Assembly: GCA_017446685.1 (NCBI GenBank)
Contig: JAFSQI010000030.1
Coordinates: 1 to 37,089, forward strand
DNA: 37,089 nucleotides
Reading direction: 5' to 3'
Source: Butyrivibrio sp.
GTDB taxonomy: Bacteria; Bacillota; Clostridia; Lachnospirales; Lachnospiraceae
Part shown: positions 30,206 through 37,089 of the stretch, piece by piece
Position numbering within the stretch: position 1 is the stretch's first letter
Layout: each line of letters begins with the position of its first letter
Program-made: the position numbers and the translations under genes
Notes under the pieces: generated by a model
Seen by the model: only the letters and a program-made list of their open reading frames with translations
Database searches by the model: none
What the model was told of the DNA's origin: nothing

Positions 30206-30843
30206 CAGTCAAATACATCTTCCCCAAATCTGACCTTCGCCTGAGCTTTTATCGCTTCAACACATTTTTCAAAGCCAAGCTTGCCACTGTTAAGGCAAAG
30301 ATCGTAATTAGTTGCATTTGTCCAGATCTGCCCTGTGTGATATCTGTAATACTCAGCGCGGTATCTGTCTTCCCTAGCGCAGAAATGCTCCAGTCTTTTT
30401 CCTGTAAGAGGCTGAACTTTTCCCGCTTCCTGCATCAAAAAATCATGCGGAGCATGGACAAAAACACTCAAAACATTGTCATAATCCTTCAAAATAAAAT
30501 CAGCACATCTTCCAACGATAACACATGGCTCAGTCTCAGCAAGATTTTTTATTGCCTTTGCCTGAAAACTGAAAAGATTATCAGGAGAGGTGAAATTACT
30601 GCTGTCAGGACCTATGATCGTGCCATCATATACATTAGTCTTTTTTCTGTTAAAAAAACCTTTCTTTCGGGACTTTTCATCCGTCTCAAGAAAAAGACCT
30701 TCATTTATACCGCTCAGCTCAGAAGCCAGCTTAATAAGCTCCTTATCGTAGTAATGGATTCCAAGCTCCTTAGATAACATTTCTCCGACAGTTCTTCCGC
30801 CACTGCCATACTGTCTTGCAATTGTAATCACTATTTTTTTCAT
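30205..30843 (-). CDS. Cytidylate kinase-like P-loop protein
   Basis: A 212-residue P-loop kinase of the 'cytidylate kinase-like' family. The nucleotide-binding loop is ARQYGSGGRTVGEML, just after the N-terminal strand KIVITI; HYYDKELIKLASELSG and PCVIVGRCADFILKD are family blocks. It differs from true Cmk, which is a separate housekeeping gene, and its substrate is unknown. I start at MKKIVITIARQ (30841-30843), one base past the livF stop; a GTG three codons earlier, inside the end of livF, is possible. Ends overlapping the sensor kinase start. Members of this family often sit near transporter genes. Confidence 0.82.
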   Translation of the reverse strand: MKKIVITIARQYGSGGRTVGEMLSKELGIHYYDKELIKLASELSGINEGLFLETDEKSRKKGFFNRKKTNVYDGTIIGPDSSNFTSPDNLFSFQAKAIKNLAETEPCVIVGRCADFILKDYDNVLSVFVHAPHDFLMQEAGKVQPLTGKRLEHFCAREDRYRAEYYRYHTGQIWTNATNYDLCLNSGKLGFEKCVEAIKAQAKVRFGEDVFD

Positions 30844-30844
30844 T

Positions 30845-31558
30845 TTATTCACCCAGATATGCTTTCCTAATTGATTCGTCGTTCAAAAGACTGCTCGCTG
30901 CCCCTTCTTTTATGATCGATCCTGTCTCAAGTACATAGGCGCGATTTGCTATCGTAAGAGCTTTTTTAGCATTCTGTTCTACCAAAAGAACAGTAACACC
31001 ATCCTTGTTGACATCCTGTATGATTTGAAAAATCTCATTTACAAAAATTGGTGATAGTCCCATTGAAGGTTCATCCATAAGAATGATGTCAGGATGAGAC
31101 ATAAGCGCTCTTCCCATGGCAAGCATCTGCTGCTCACCTCCGCTGAGTGTCCCCGCCATCTGGCTTTTTCTTTCTTCAAGCCTTGGAAATCTCTTATATA
31201 TCATCTTAAGAGTATCCTCTATCTCAACTTTATCAGTTCTTGTATATGCACCAAGCTTTAGATTCTGAAGTACACTCATCTCGGCAAAAACTCGCCTTCC
31301 CTCCGGAACCTGAGCCATTCCGAGGGAAACAATTTTGTGACTTGCAGTTTTTGTCAGTTCTTTCCCCTTATACAGTATCTCGCCGCCATCTGCCTTTATA
31401 AGTCCTGAAAGCGAATGAAGCGTTGTGGTTTTGCCCGCTCCGTTTGCGCCTATAAGCGCTACAACCTCACCTTTATCAACATGAAAAGATATTCCTTTAA
31501 GAGCCTGTATTACTCCATAATAGACACTTAAATTTTTTACATCCAAAAGTGTTTCCAT
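30845..31558 (-). CDS. livF: Branched-chain amino acid ABC transporter ATPase LivF
   Basis: A 237-residue ABC ATPase. Walker A is IGANGAGKTT, the signature motif LSGGEQQMLAMGRALM, Walker B IILMDEPSMGLSP, and VLLVEQNAKKAL holds the switch His-equivalent region typical of LivF. It begins four bases after livG and ends one or two bases before the cytidylate-kinase-like start. With LivG it powers uptake of leucine, isoleucine and valine (or related amino acids or amides) through LivH and LivM. Confidence 0.95.
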   Translation of the reverse strand: METLLDVKNLSVYYGVIQALKGISFHVDKGEVVALIGANGAGKTTTLHSLSGLIKADGGEILYKGKELTKTASHKIVSLGMAQVPEGRRVFAEMSVLQNLKLGAYTRTDKVEIEDTLKMIYKRFPRLEERKSQMAGTLSGGEQQMLAMGRALMSHPDIILMDEPSMGLSPIFVNEIFQIIQDVNKDGVTVLLVEQNAKKALTIANRAYVLETGSIIKEGAASSLLNDESIRKAYLGE

Positions 31559-31562
31559 CTAT

Positions 31563-32321
31563 TTACTCTCCCAAATATGCCTTTATAACTTCAGGGTCCG
31601 AAAGAACCGTTTTTGTCTCCCCCTGACACAACACTCTTCCGAAATTAAGCACTGTAAGCTTTTCGCATATACCTGACACCAGCTTCATGTCATGTTCAAT
31701 AAGAAGTATCGTCATACCAAACTCTTTTCGTACAAGAGCTATCGTATCCATGAGCTCACCTGTCTCATTCGGATTCATTCCGGCTGCAGGCTCATCCAAA
31801 AGAAGAAGTTTTGGATTTGTTGCCATAGCTCTCGCAATTTCCAGCTTACGCTGTTTTCCGTATGGAAGATTTGCTGCAAGAGTATCTCTTTCTTTGTCCA
31901 GATCAAATACAGAAAGAAGCTTCATTGCTTCTTCATCCATTTCTTTTTCTACCTTCTTGTAGTTTCCGATATGAAGAATGCCTTCAATCATGCTGTACTT
32001 AAAGCGCTCGGATAGTCCGACCTTTACATTATCAATAACGGACATATCCTTAAAAAGCCTGATATTTTGGAAGGTTCGTGCTATTCCCTCATGATTTATT
32101 TCAGTGGTTGATTTCCTTGTTATATCTTTTCCATCAAGCCTGATGATTCCTTCATTAGGCTTGTATACTCCTGTAAGCAGGTTAAATACTGTGGTTTTTC
32201 CTGCACCGTTTGGCCCGATAAGACCATATAACTCGCCTTTTTCTATAGTAATATTAAAATCATCAACAGCTCTTAAGCCGCCGAAGGATATACATAAATT
32301 GTTGACTTCAAGAAGTGCCAC
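31563..32321 (-). CDS. livG: Branched-chain amino acid ABC transporter ATPase LivG
   Basis: A 252-residue ABC ATPase. Walker A is IGPNGAGKTT, the signature region is NLPYGKQRKLEIARAMA (the Leu-Pro-Tyr-Gly variant that marks LivG), Walker B is LLLLDEPAAGMNP, and ILLIEHDMKLV carries the switch His. It begins five bases after the livM stop. The long helical insert before the signature motif is normal for LivG. Confidence 0.95.
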   Translation of the reverse strand: MALLEVNNLCISFGGLRAVDDFNITIEKGELYGLIGPNGAGKTTVFNLLTGVYKPNEGIIRLDGKDITRKSTTEINHEGIARTFQNIRLFKDMSVIDNVKVGLSERFKYSMIEGILHIGNYKKVEKEMDEEAMKLLSVFDLDKERDTLAANLPYGKQRKLEIARAMATNPKLLLLDEPAAGMNPNETGELMDTIALVRKEFGMTILLIEHDMKLVSGICEKLTVLNFGRVLCQGETKTVLSDPEVIKAYLGE

Positions 32322-32326
32322 GTCAT

Positions 32327-33391
32327 TTACCTCGCTATCTTTTTCCTGCTTCCAAATCCTATTTTGGCAGCTAATTTTTCTCTCTTCTCTATTACCCTTG
32401 GTGACCAGTTGACTATCATCATAACAATCAGCACAATTGAATATATGAGCATACGATATGTGCTAAAGCCTCTTAACAGCTCCGGTAAAAGATATAAAAC
32501 ACATGCCGCAATCACACTTCCACGGATATTTCCAATTCCACCAAGTACTACGTACACCAGTATCATGATTGACGCGTTATATCCAAAATATTGTGAAGAA
32601 GCAGTAAGTGTTGTGATATTGTGTGAAAAAAGAACTCCAGCTGCCCCTGCAATCGCTGCCGAGAGCACAAATGCCATCATCTTATATCTTGTGACATTAA
32701 TTCCCGTAGCTTCTGCTGCAATATAATTGTCACGAACAGCCATGATAGCTCTTCCATCCCTTGAATTTATCAGATTCTGAACCACAAAAAGAGATAACAA
32801 AAGAACTATTATTCCTATAGTAAAATTTGAATTGTGAGGTGTTCCTGTGATTCCCATTGCTCCGTTTATAATCAGATTTCCGTCAGGCTCCATATTTAAC
32901 TCCATGGAATTTTTCATTGAAAAATGAACACCATTTCCATCTACTCCAATATAAAAAGCATTTATAACATTCTTTATGATCTCACCAAATGCCAATGTAA
33001 CTATGGCAAGGTAGTCACCCTTTAATCTCAAAACCGGAATTCCGATCAAAAATCCAAAAAGAGCTGCAAACGCTATTCCTATCACAAATGCAAGAAAAAA
33101 TCTGATTGGCCATGCAAGAACATTTTCAGTGAGTTTTGAAAAGAAAGCGCTGCTAAACGCACCGATGCACATAAAACCACAGTGTCCGATACTGAGTTCT
33201 CCAAGAATGCCGACGCATAGGTTAAGAGCAACTGCAATTACTGCATAATACGTCATAGGCACTAAAAGCCCTGTCATATGACTTGAAAGATTTCCTGTAG
33301 CTGAAAGAATTTGAAATATTAAATATGCGACCATTACAATCGCGTAGGTTATGTAATTATCCTTACTCTTTTTATTAAGCTTCATGTTCAA
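32327..33391 (-). CDS. livM: Branched-chain amino acid ABC transporter permease LivM
   Basis: A 354-residue permease with about nine or ten hydrophobic helices. The family block SIGHCGFMCIGAFSSAF follows helix three, the cytoplasmic coupling segment NSRDGRAIMAVRDNYIAAEATG is intact, and GGIGNIRGSVIAACVLY near the end is characteristic. It pairs with LivH to form the membrane channel. It begins 12 bases after livH. A basic C-terminal tail follows the last helix. Confidence 0.94.
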   Translation of the reverse strand: MNMKLNKKSKDNYITYAIVMVAYLIFQILSATGNLSSHMTGLLVPMTYYAVIAVALNLCVGILGELSIGHCGFMCIGAFSSAFFSKLTENVLAWPIRFFLAFVIGIAFAALFGFLIGIPVLRLKGDYLAIVTLAFGEIIKNVINAFYIGVDGNGVHFSMKNSMELNMEPDGNLIINGAMGITGTPHNSNFTIGIIVLLLSLFVVQNLINSRDGRAIMAVRDNYIAAEATGINVTRYKMMAFVLSAAIAGAAGVLFSHNITTLTASSQYFGYNASIMILVYVVLGGIGNIRGSVIAACVLYLLPELLRGFSTYRMLIYSIVLIVMMIVNWSPRVIEKREKLAAKIGFGSRKKIAR

Positions 33392-33403
33392 GTTCCCCTC
33401 TTA

Positions 33404-34288
33404 TCAAACCTTTTCCTGAATAACTTTACCCAAAATTCCGGTTGGTTTAACCAAAAGCACAATTACCAGAATTCCAAATACTATAGCATCAGATAGCTGT
33501 GAAGAAATATAGGTCTTACTCAATATTTCAATAATTCCAAGCATCAATCCACCTATCATCGCTCCGGGAATTGAACCTATGCCTCCGAGAACCGCCGCAA
33601 CAAACGCCTTGATTCCGGGCATTGCCCCTGTATAAGGAGAAAGTGAAGGATAAGCCGAGCAAAGAAGTGCTCCGGCTATGGCTGCAAGAGCTGAACCAAT
33701 TGCAAATGTCAGCATGATTGTTCTGTTGACATTTATTCCCATAAGCGCCGCCGCTCCCTTATCTTCAGAAGCAGCCAGCATAGCCTGTCCCTGCTTTGTT
33801 TTCTTTATAAAGAGCTGAAGTACAACAAGTACTACAACACTTACCAGGATTGTAACTATAGTTACGCCCTGAATTCTCAATTGTCCGTCAGCAAGAGTAA
33901 ATCCTTCCCACTTTATCACAGATGAAAAAGACTTAATGTCTGCACCAAATATCAAAAGAGCCACATTTTCCAAAAAGTAGCTTACTCCAATAGCTGTTAT
34001 GAGTACAGCCAGAGGAGATGCAGCACCTCTAAGAGGCCTGTAGGCAACAAATTCAGTTGTAATTCCAAGGAGTGTGCAAAGAACGATTGCTGCTATAATA
34101 CCGATTGCAGAATTGCCGGAAAGAGCACCTGTGACAGAAAAAATAATATAGCAGCCCACCATGATAAAGTCTCCGTGAGCAAAATTAAGCATCTTAGCAA
34201 TGCCGTATACCATTGTGTATCCAAGTGCTATTATCGCATAGATACTCCCCAAACTAAGTCCGCTGATGAGATATGTCAAAAAACTCAT
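33404..34288 (-). CDS. livH: Branched-chain amino acid ABC transporter permease LivH
   Basis: A 294-residue permease with about eight hydrophobic helices. YGIAKMLNFAHGDFIMVG near the N-terminus and GIKAFVAAVLGGIGSIPGAM in the C-terminal third are the LivH signatures; the coupling loop MLAASEDKGAAALMGINVN contacts the ATPases. It starts the HMGF gene block, 159 bases downstream of livK with a terminator hairpin between them. Confidence 0.94.
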   Translation of the reverse strand: MSFLTYLISGLSLGSIYAIIALGYTMVYGIAKMLNFAHGDFIMVGCYIIFSVTGALSGNSAIGIIAAIVLCTLLGITTEFVAYRPLRGAASPLAVLITAIGVSYFLENVALLIFGADIKSFSSVIKWEGFTLADGQLRIQGVTIVTILVSVVVLVVLQLFIKKTKQGQAMLAASEDKGAAALMGINVNRTIMLTFAIGSALAAIAGALLCSAYPSLSPYTGAMPGIKAFVAAVLGGIGSIPGAMIGGLMLGIIEILSKTYISSQLSDAIVFGILVIVLLVKPTGILGKVIQEKV

Positions 34289-34377
34289 TCTCTGCCTCCC
34301 AAATACAAATACTTTTTTATATTACTAATTTTACCAAATATTAAAACATTCTTGAACTTCTTTATGTGGGTAAAAAT

Positions 34378-34421
34378 CAAAAAACAAGCGTAAAGCCAAA
34401 AGCTTCCTCGCTTGTTTTTTG
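34378..34421 (-). terminator. Terminator between livK and livH
   Basis: A 13-bp perfect stem, CAAAAAACAAGCG (34378-34390) with its complement at 34409-34421, includes the flanking A/T runs. It lies 26 bases past the livK stop. Since livHMGF follow on the same strand with no clear promoter, partial read-through would make more binding protein than transporter. Confidence 0.8.
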
Positions 34422-34447
34422 ATCATTGTTATGTCTTATAACAGTTA

Positions 34448-35656
34448 TTACTGAGCTGAAACATAAGCACCATTCTGGATAACTACTGCTTTAGGCTCCT
34501 TGTTAGGTTCGCCGCTTGCTTCCCATGTCATCTTTGAAGAAGTAAGTCCTGTTGCCTCAATCTCAGTCATTGCTGTCTTCATAGACTCGCAGAGGTCTGA
34601 AACGCTCATGTCAGGTGTAAGATTTTTGGCTTCAATTGCCTGCTTAATAATATAAACCGCATCATAAGCATCTGCAGCAAACTGATTTGGAACTTCACCG
34701 TACTTAGCCTGATACTGTGATACAAAGTTAACTGTGAGGTCATCAGTAGCATCTGCTGCGAAAGGTGTAAGAAGCATTACGCCCTCAGCAAGTGCAGTAT
34801 CAAAATTATCAACAGTAAGGATTCCGTCCATACCATCTACACCAAAGAATACAGGTGAATATCCCATAGTATTTGCCTGTGTAAGAATCAAAGAAGCATC
34901 CTTATAGTAGATTGGAAGAAATACAAGATCTGCTCCTGCATCTTTTGCCTTCTGAAGCTGAACTGAGAAATCTGTGTTATTATCCTGGGTAAAAGCCTCT
35001 GCTGATACTATCTCATAATTTTTTCCGGCTGATTCCTCTGTAAACTTCTGATAAATACCATTTGAGTAAACATCAGAGCTATCATAAATAATACCAACCT
35101 TGGTTGCGAGGTTGTGATCTGAAATATACTGAGCTGAAGCAATACCCTGGTTAGGATCTGAGAAGCATACTCTGAACACATTGTCATATTTTACACAATC
35201 AACAGCTGATCCGGATGGAGTAAGCTGGAACATATTGTCGTTCTTGGTATATTCAGAAACTGCAATCGAACATGCACTTGTAGTTGAGCCTACAAGAAAC
35301 TGCATTCCCCAGTCCTTTAAAGTATTATATGCATTTACTGATTTCTCAGCATTTAGCTCATCATCCTCTTTGCTGTACTCAACCTGATATCCGTTGATAC
35401 CACCGTTTGCATTGATCTCTGAAACTGCAAGCTCGGCTGCATTACAAACTGCATTACCATAAGCTGCAGCGCCACCTGTAAGCGGTCCAATTGCTCCAAT
35501 CTTGAAAGTAAGTGTGTCTGCCGCAGCCTGTTCTCCTTCAGCCTGCTCAGTTGTTGCTGTCTGTGAATTATCTGCTGAGCTTCCACATCCTGCAAGCATA
35601 GAAGCTGTCATTACACCTGCTACAAGAGCACTGATTACTTTTCTGTACTTCTTCAT
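34448..35656 (-). CDS. livK: Branched-chain amino acid binding lipoprotein LivK
   Basis: A 402-residue substrate-binding protein. A lipoprotein signal peptide ends at LAG-Cys (about residue 24), followed by a Ser/Gln/Ala-rich spacer. The mature part has the type I periplasmic-binding fold of LivJ/LivK: FKIGAIGPLTGGAAAYGN, EINANGGINGYQVEY, LVGSTTSACSIAVSEY and VFFGVDGMDGIL. It captures the amino acid at the outer membrane face and hands it to LivHM. Strong GAGGAGGG site; the leader has a palindrome at 35677-35696. A terminator follows the gene. Confidence 0.95.
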   Translation of the reverse strand: MKKYRKVISALVAGVMTASMLAGCGSSADNSQTATTEQAEGEQAAADTLTFKIGAIGPLTGGAAAYGNAVCNAAELAVSEINANGGINGYQVEYSKEDDELNAEKSVNAYNTLKDWGMQFLVGSTTSACSIAVSEYTKNDNMFQLTPSGSAVDCVKYDNVFRVCFSDPNQGIASAQYISDHNLATKVGIIYDSSDVYSNGIYQKFTEESAGKNYEIVSAEAFTQDNNTDFSVQLQKAKDAGADLVFLPIYYKDASLILTQANTMGYSPVFFGVDGMDGILTVDNFDTALAEGVMLLTPFAADATDDLTVNFVSQYQAKYGEVPNQFAADAYDAVYIIKQAIEAKNLTPDMSVSDLCESMKTAMTEIEATGLTSSKMTWEASGEPNKEPKAVVIQNGAYVSAQ

Positions 35657-35676
35657 AAATTATCCCTCCTCATCCT

Positions 35677-35696
35677 ATTGTATATTTGTATACAAT
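35677..35696. promoter_or_regulatory. GntR-like palindrome in the livK leader
   Basis: ATTGTATA (35677-35684), TTTG, TATACAAT (35689-35696) is a perfect 8-bp inverted repeat with a four-base centre; within it TTGTATACAA (35686-35695) is a perfect 10-base palindrome of the type bound by many FadR-subfamily GntR regulators. It lies between the predicted promoter and the ribosome binding site. Confidence 0.5.
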
Positions 35697-35703
35697 CCTA
35701 TAT

Positions 35704-35737
35704 ATTTTAGAGTAATTTATTATTTTGCAATTGTCAA
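35704..35737 (-). promoter_or_regulatory. Predicted promoter of the liv operon
   Basis: On the minus strand a perfect TTGACA (35732-35737), then at 17 bases the poor -10 TACTCT (35709-35714); the better-looking TAAAAT (35704-35709) is five bases further on. The weak -10 spacing suggests an activated or moderate promoter. Confidence 0.45.
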
Positions 35738-35740
35738 TTA

Positions 35741-35783
35741 AAAAGAACAGTGGTTATTATTCTTTCATGAAACACACTGTTCT
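35741..35783 (-). terminator. Terminator of the 92-residue protein gene
   Basis: AGAACAGTG (35744-35752) pairs with CACTGTTCT (35775-35783); TTTT follows on the minus strand. Eight bases past the stop codon. Confidence 0.75.
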
Positions 35784-35791
35784 AATTACTT

Positions 35792-36070
35792 TTATCTGAT
35801 TGAATTAATTCGCCTGAACTCATCAAACTGCGGATCTTCAACAAATCCTTTAATGAGATTCAGCGGTGTAAGGCCTATTGCCTCATGATGAATCTGCTGC
35901 CTGATCACCATCTTCTCGTATGTCGAAAGCGCATTATATTCAGGATGGCTTTTGGCATATTTTTCATTAAGCTGATCAAACAAATTATACTCCGGATCTC
36001 CCCAGGCAAATACTTCGGCTGTCTTCAAATTAGGTTTGAACGGAGAATATTGCAACTGACTGTTACCCAT
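35792..36070 (-). CDS. Conserved-looking 92-residue protein, function unknown
   Basis: A soluble 92-residue protein with no signal peptide or membrane segment. The sequence has a Trp-Gly-Asp-Pro-Glu-Tyr block (AEVFAWGDPEYNLFDQLNEK), then a helical part (STYEKMVIRQQIHHEAIGLT) and a tail with DPQFDEFRRINSIR. I do not recognise the family. AAAGGAG precedes the ATG at about nine bases, and a terminator follows, so it is a single-gene unit. The composition is like that of its neighbours, so there is no sign of transfer. Confidence 0.7.
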   Translation of the reverse strand: MGNSQLQYSPFKPNLKTAEVFAWGDPEYNLFDQLNEKYAKSHPEYNALSTYEKMVIRQQIHHEAIGLTPLNLIKGFVEDPQFDEFRRINSIR

Positions 36071-36284
36071 TACAGGTGCTCCTTTCTCTATAAATCAAAA
36101 ATGAAGTTTTTTATTAGTCCGAAGGTCAGAAATAACCCCCTCTATAATATATTAACATACTTTTTAACGTTTTTTTATAAAATATAATACAAATTTAACA
36201 CTTTGTTTTATCTTTCCACTTGAAAGCTTTGATTCAAAAATGTAATATAAGCGTATTCAAGGTAGGAATTAAAGATATAACGGC

Positions 36285-36334
36285 AAAAAAGAACGGCTTT
36301 CGCTATCTGGCAACGCGAAAAGCCGTTCTTTTTA
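36285..36334. terminator. Bidirectional-type terminator after the 171-residue membrane protein
   Basis: GAACGGCTTTCGC (36291-36303) pairs with GCGAAAAGCCGTTC (36315-36328) with one unpaired A; six A precede it and a T-run follows, so it works on the minus strand for the gene ending at 36341 and could act in both directions. The neighbouring 36071-36284 holds no gene that I can support. Confidence 0.85.
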
Positions 36335-36340
36335 TTTTTA

Positions 36341-36856
36341 TTATTGTTCAGATACACGCCCCAACAACTGAGCCTCATGTATCTTGGCATTTACATCTGC
36401 AAGAAACTGATGATTCTGTGGATCACTTATAAAATCCAGAAAATCGAGAGCCTCTTTTTTTGTAAGTTTCTGAATCTCAACAAGATATGAAAGAATCTCA
36501 TCTCTTGTCTTTCCCTCTTCAATAAACCTGTCAACTACATCAAAGAGAACCATAAATCTGCGCATTCTGACCTTGGTGGTAACGTGATGAACCTCTATCA
36601 GAATAGCAATCAGAATAAAAAACATAATCGCTGAAACCGACATAAACACGATTCCAAAAAACAGTTTATTGTCATTAAAATTTAAAAGTGAAGCGAATAA
36701 TGAAGAAATTGCTGCTACGGAAAATGATATAATCAGAATTCGTAACCTGGCCCTGTTCCTTGCTGCATCACTAAGTTCCATAAGACGAACCGCGATGCCA
36801 AAAACAAAATAGAACACTACAGCAAATACGATCCCCAGATAAGATAATTGAAGCAT
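36341..36856 (-). CDS. Three-helix membrane protein, function unknown
   Basis: A 171-residue protein. Hydrophobic segments at about 5-22 (LGIVFAVVFYFVFG), 41-58 and 64-88 form three membrane helices. The remaining ~80 residues are charged and helical (VRMRRFMVLFDVVDRFIEEG, then TRDEILSYLVEIQKLTKKEA and FLDFISDPQNHQFLADVNAK) and probably lie in the cytoplasm. No family recognised. I start at MLQLSYLG (36854-36856) because AAAGGGGG is well placed before it; a reading 11 residues longer would span that site. It has its own terminator. Confidence 0.7.
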   Translation of the reverse strand: MLQLSYLGIVFAVVFYFVFGIAVRLMELSDAARNRARLRILIISFSVAAISSLFASLLNFNDNKLFFGIVFMSVSAIMFFILIAILIEVHHVTTKVRMRRFMVLFDVVDRFIEEGKTRDEILSYLVEIQKLTKKEALDFLDFISDPQNHQFLADVNAKIHEAQLLGRVSEQ

Positions 36857-36984
36857 AATGTTCTTTCCCCCTTTAATTAATTCTACCAATCATAAATGAT
36901 TAATGCAATAAAGCCGCATAGGGGGTAATTCTTAATTTTTTCTTAAATGTTACTGTTCACTCGCTTGCAGCTCCCTCCAGTAAC

Positions 36985-37043
36985 TGATTCGCGCATTCAT
37001 TCCAATTCGACTTCGTCGAAGGAATGCGCTCACTCCTGAATCA
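36985..37043. repeat. Large imperfect palindrome (hairpin)
   Basis: Nested arms TGATTC / GAATCA, GCGCATTC / GAATGCGC and TTCGAC / GTCGAA around the loop TTC (37012-37014). The left arm has six extra bases. There is no T-run. It lies in the intergenic end of the window, next to the element at 37051-37089. Confidence 0.65.
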
Positions 37044-37050
37044 CTTTCTC

Positions 37051-37089
37051 ACGAAATGCGCAGCACAGTGCGCATTTCTGTCTGAACAG
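37051..37089. repeat. Best copy of the dispersed palindromic repeat
   Basis: GAAATGCGCA (37053-37062), six bases, TGCGCATTTC (37069-37078) is a perfect 10-bp stem, followed by TGTCTGAACAG up to the window edge. Related copies lie at 2372-2407 and 12631-12671. The element may continue beyond the window. Confidence 0.6.

Noticed and set aside
1-37089. CRISPR arrays, tRNA or rRNA genes, insertion sequences, prophage
   Set aside because: I saw no regular repeat-spacer pattern, cloverleaf, transposase or phage gene on either strand.

Overview
The window looks like chromosome of a butyrate-producing Lachnospiraceae, most likely Butyrivibrio or a close relative. The grounds are the gene order thl-crt-hbd-bcd for butyryl-CoA formation, an AT-rich base composition with strong AGGAGG ribosome binding sites, a DUF6465 protein (a family I know mainly from Lachnospiraceae), intracellular pectin-degrading enzymes, and pseudaminic-acid-type sugar genes. 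Genus assignment is inference; no rRNA or tRNA gene is present.

Layout. 1-3771 (minus): the butyrate operon thl, crt, hbd and the start of bcd, with a promoter and a Rex-like palindrome in front of thl. 3911-4621 (minus): long-form ribosome hibernation factor hpf with promoter and terminator. 4490-5091: AT-rich gap with two perfect DnaA boxes. 5026-8423 (minus): an SH3b/NlpC-P60 cell-wall hydrolase, thioredoxin reductase, and an SDR reductase. 8533-12555 (minus): M18 aminopeptidase, SseB-like protein, then a CheX-like phosphatase carrying four helical repeats, and a stand-alone CheY.

12723-20530: a pectin and antagonism region. A plus-strand GH105 enzyme has its own promoter and LacI-type operator. 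On the minus strand run two proteins built from a small repeated 'Trp/Tyr-Gln-Gly' domain, a membrane-anchored alpha/beta hydrolase, GH28, CE8 pectinesterase, a lipoprotein barnase, its barstar, and an S66 (LD-carboxypeptidase/MccF-like) peptidase. The barnase start overlaps the pectinesterase stop, so a ribonuclease toxin and its inhibitor sit inside a pectin operon. None of the pectin enzymes has a signal peptide, so they probably act on imported oligosaccharides.

20688-25681 (minus): pseC, pseB, rfbF and a TPP-dependent synthase for unusual nucleotide sugars; the pathway is incomplete here. 25847-27135: small genes and structured intergenic DNA: a two-helix membrane peptide, a 55-residue peptide of unknown role with its own promoter, DUF6465, and a probable ~120-nt regulated RNA with two matched operators and a terminator. 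27136-28926 (plus): 5'-3' exonuclease and PlsC-like acyltransferase.

28955-35656 (minus): branched-chain amino acid ABC transporter livK, then (after a terminator) livH-livM-livG-livF, followed without gaps by a cytidylate-kinase-like protein and an AgrC/GHKL-type sensor kinase. 35741-37089: two proteins of unknown function and a palindromic repeat region sharing an element with two other intergenic sites in the window.

The parts most worth following up are the lipoprotein barnase/barstar unit, the repeated domain family in three copies, the putative operator-controlled small RNA, and the 55-residue peptide locus.
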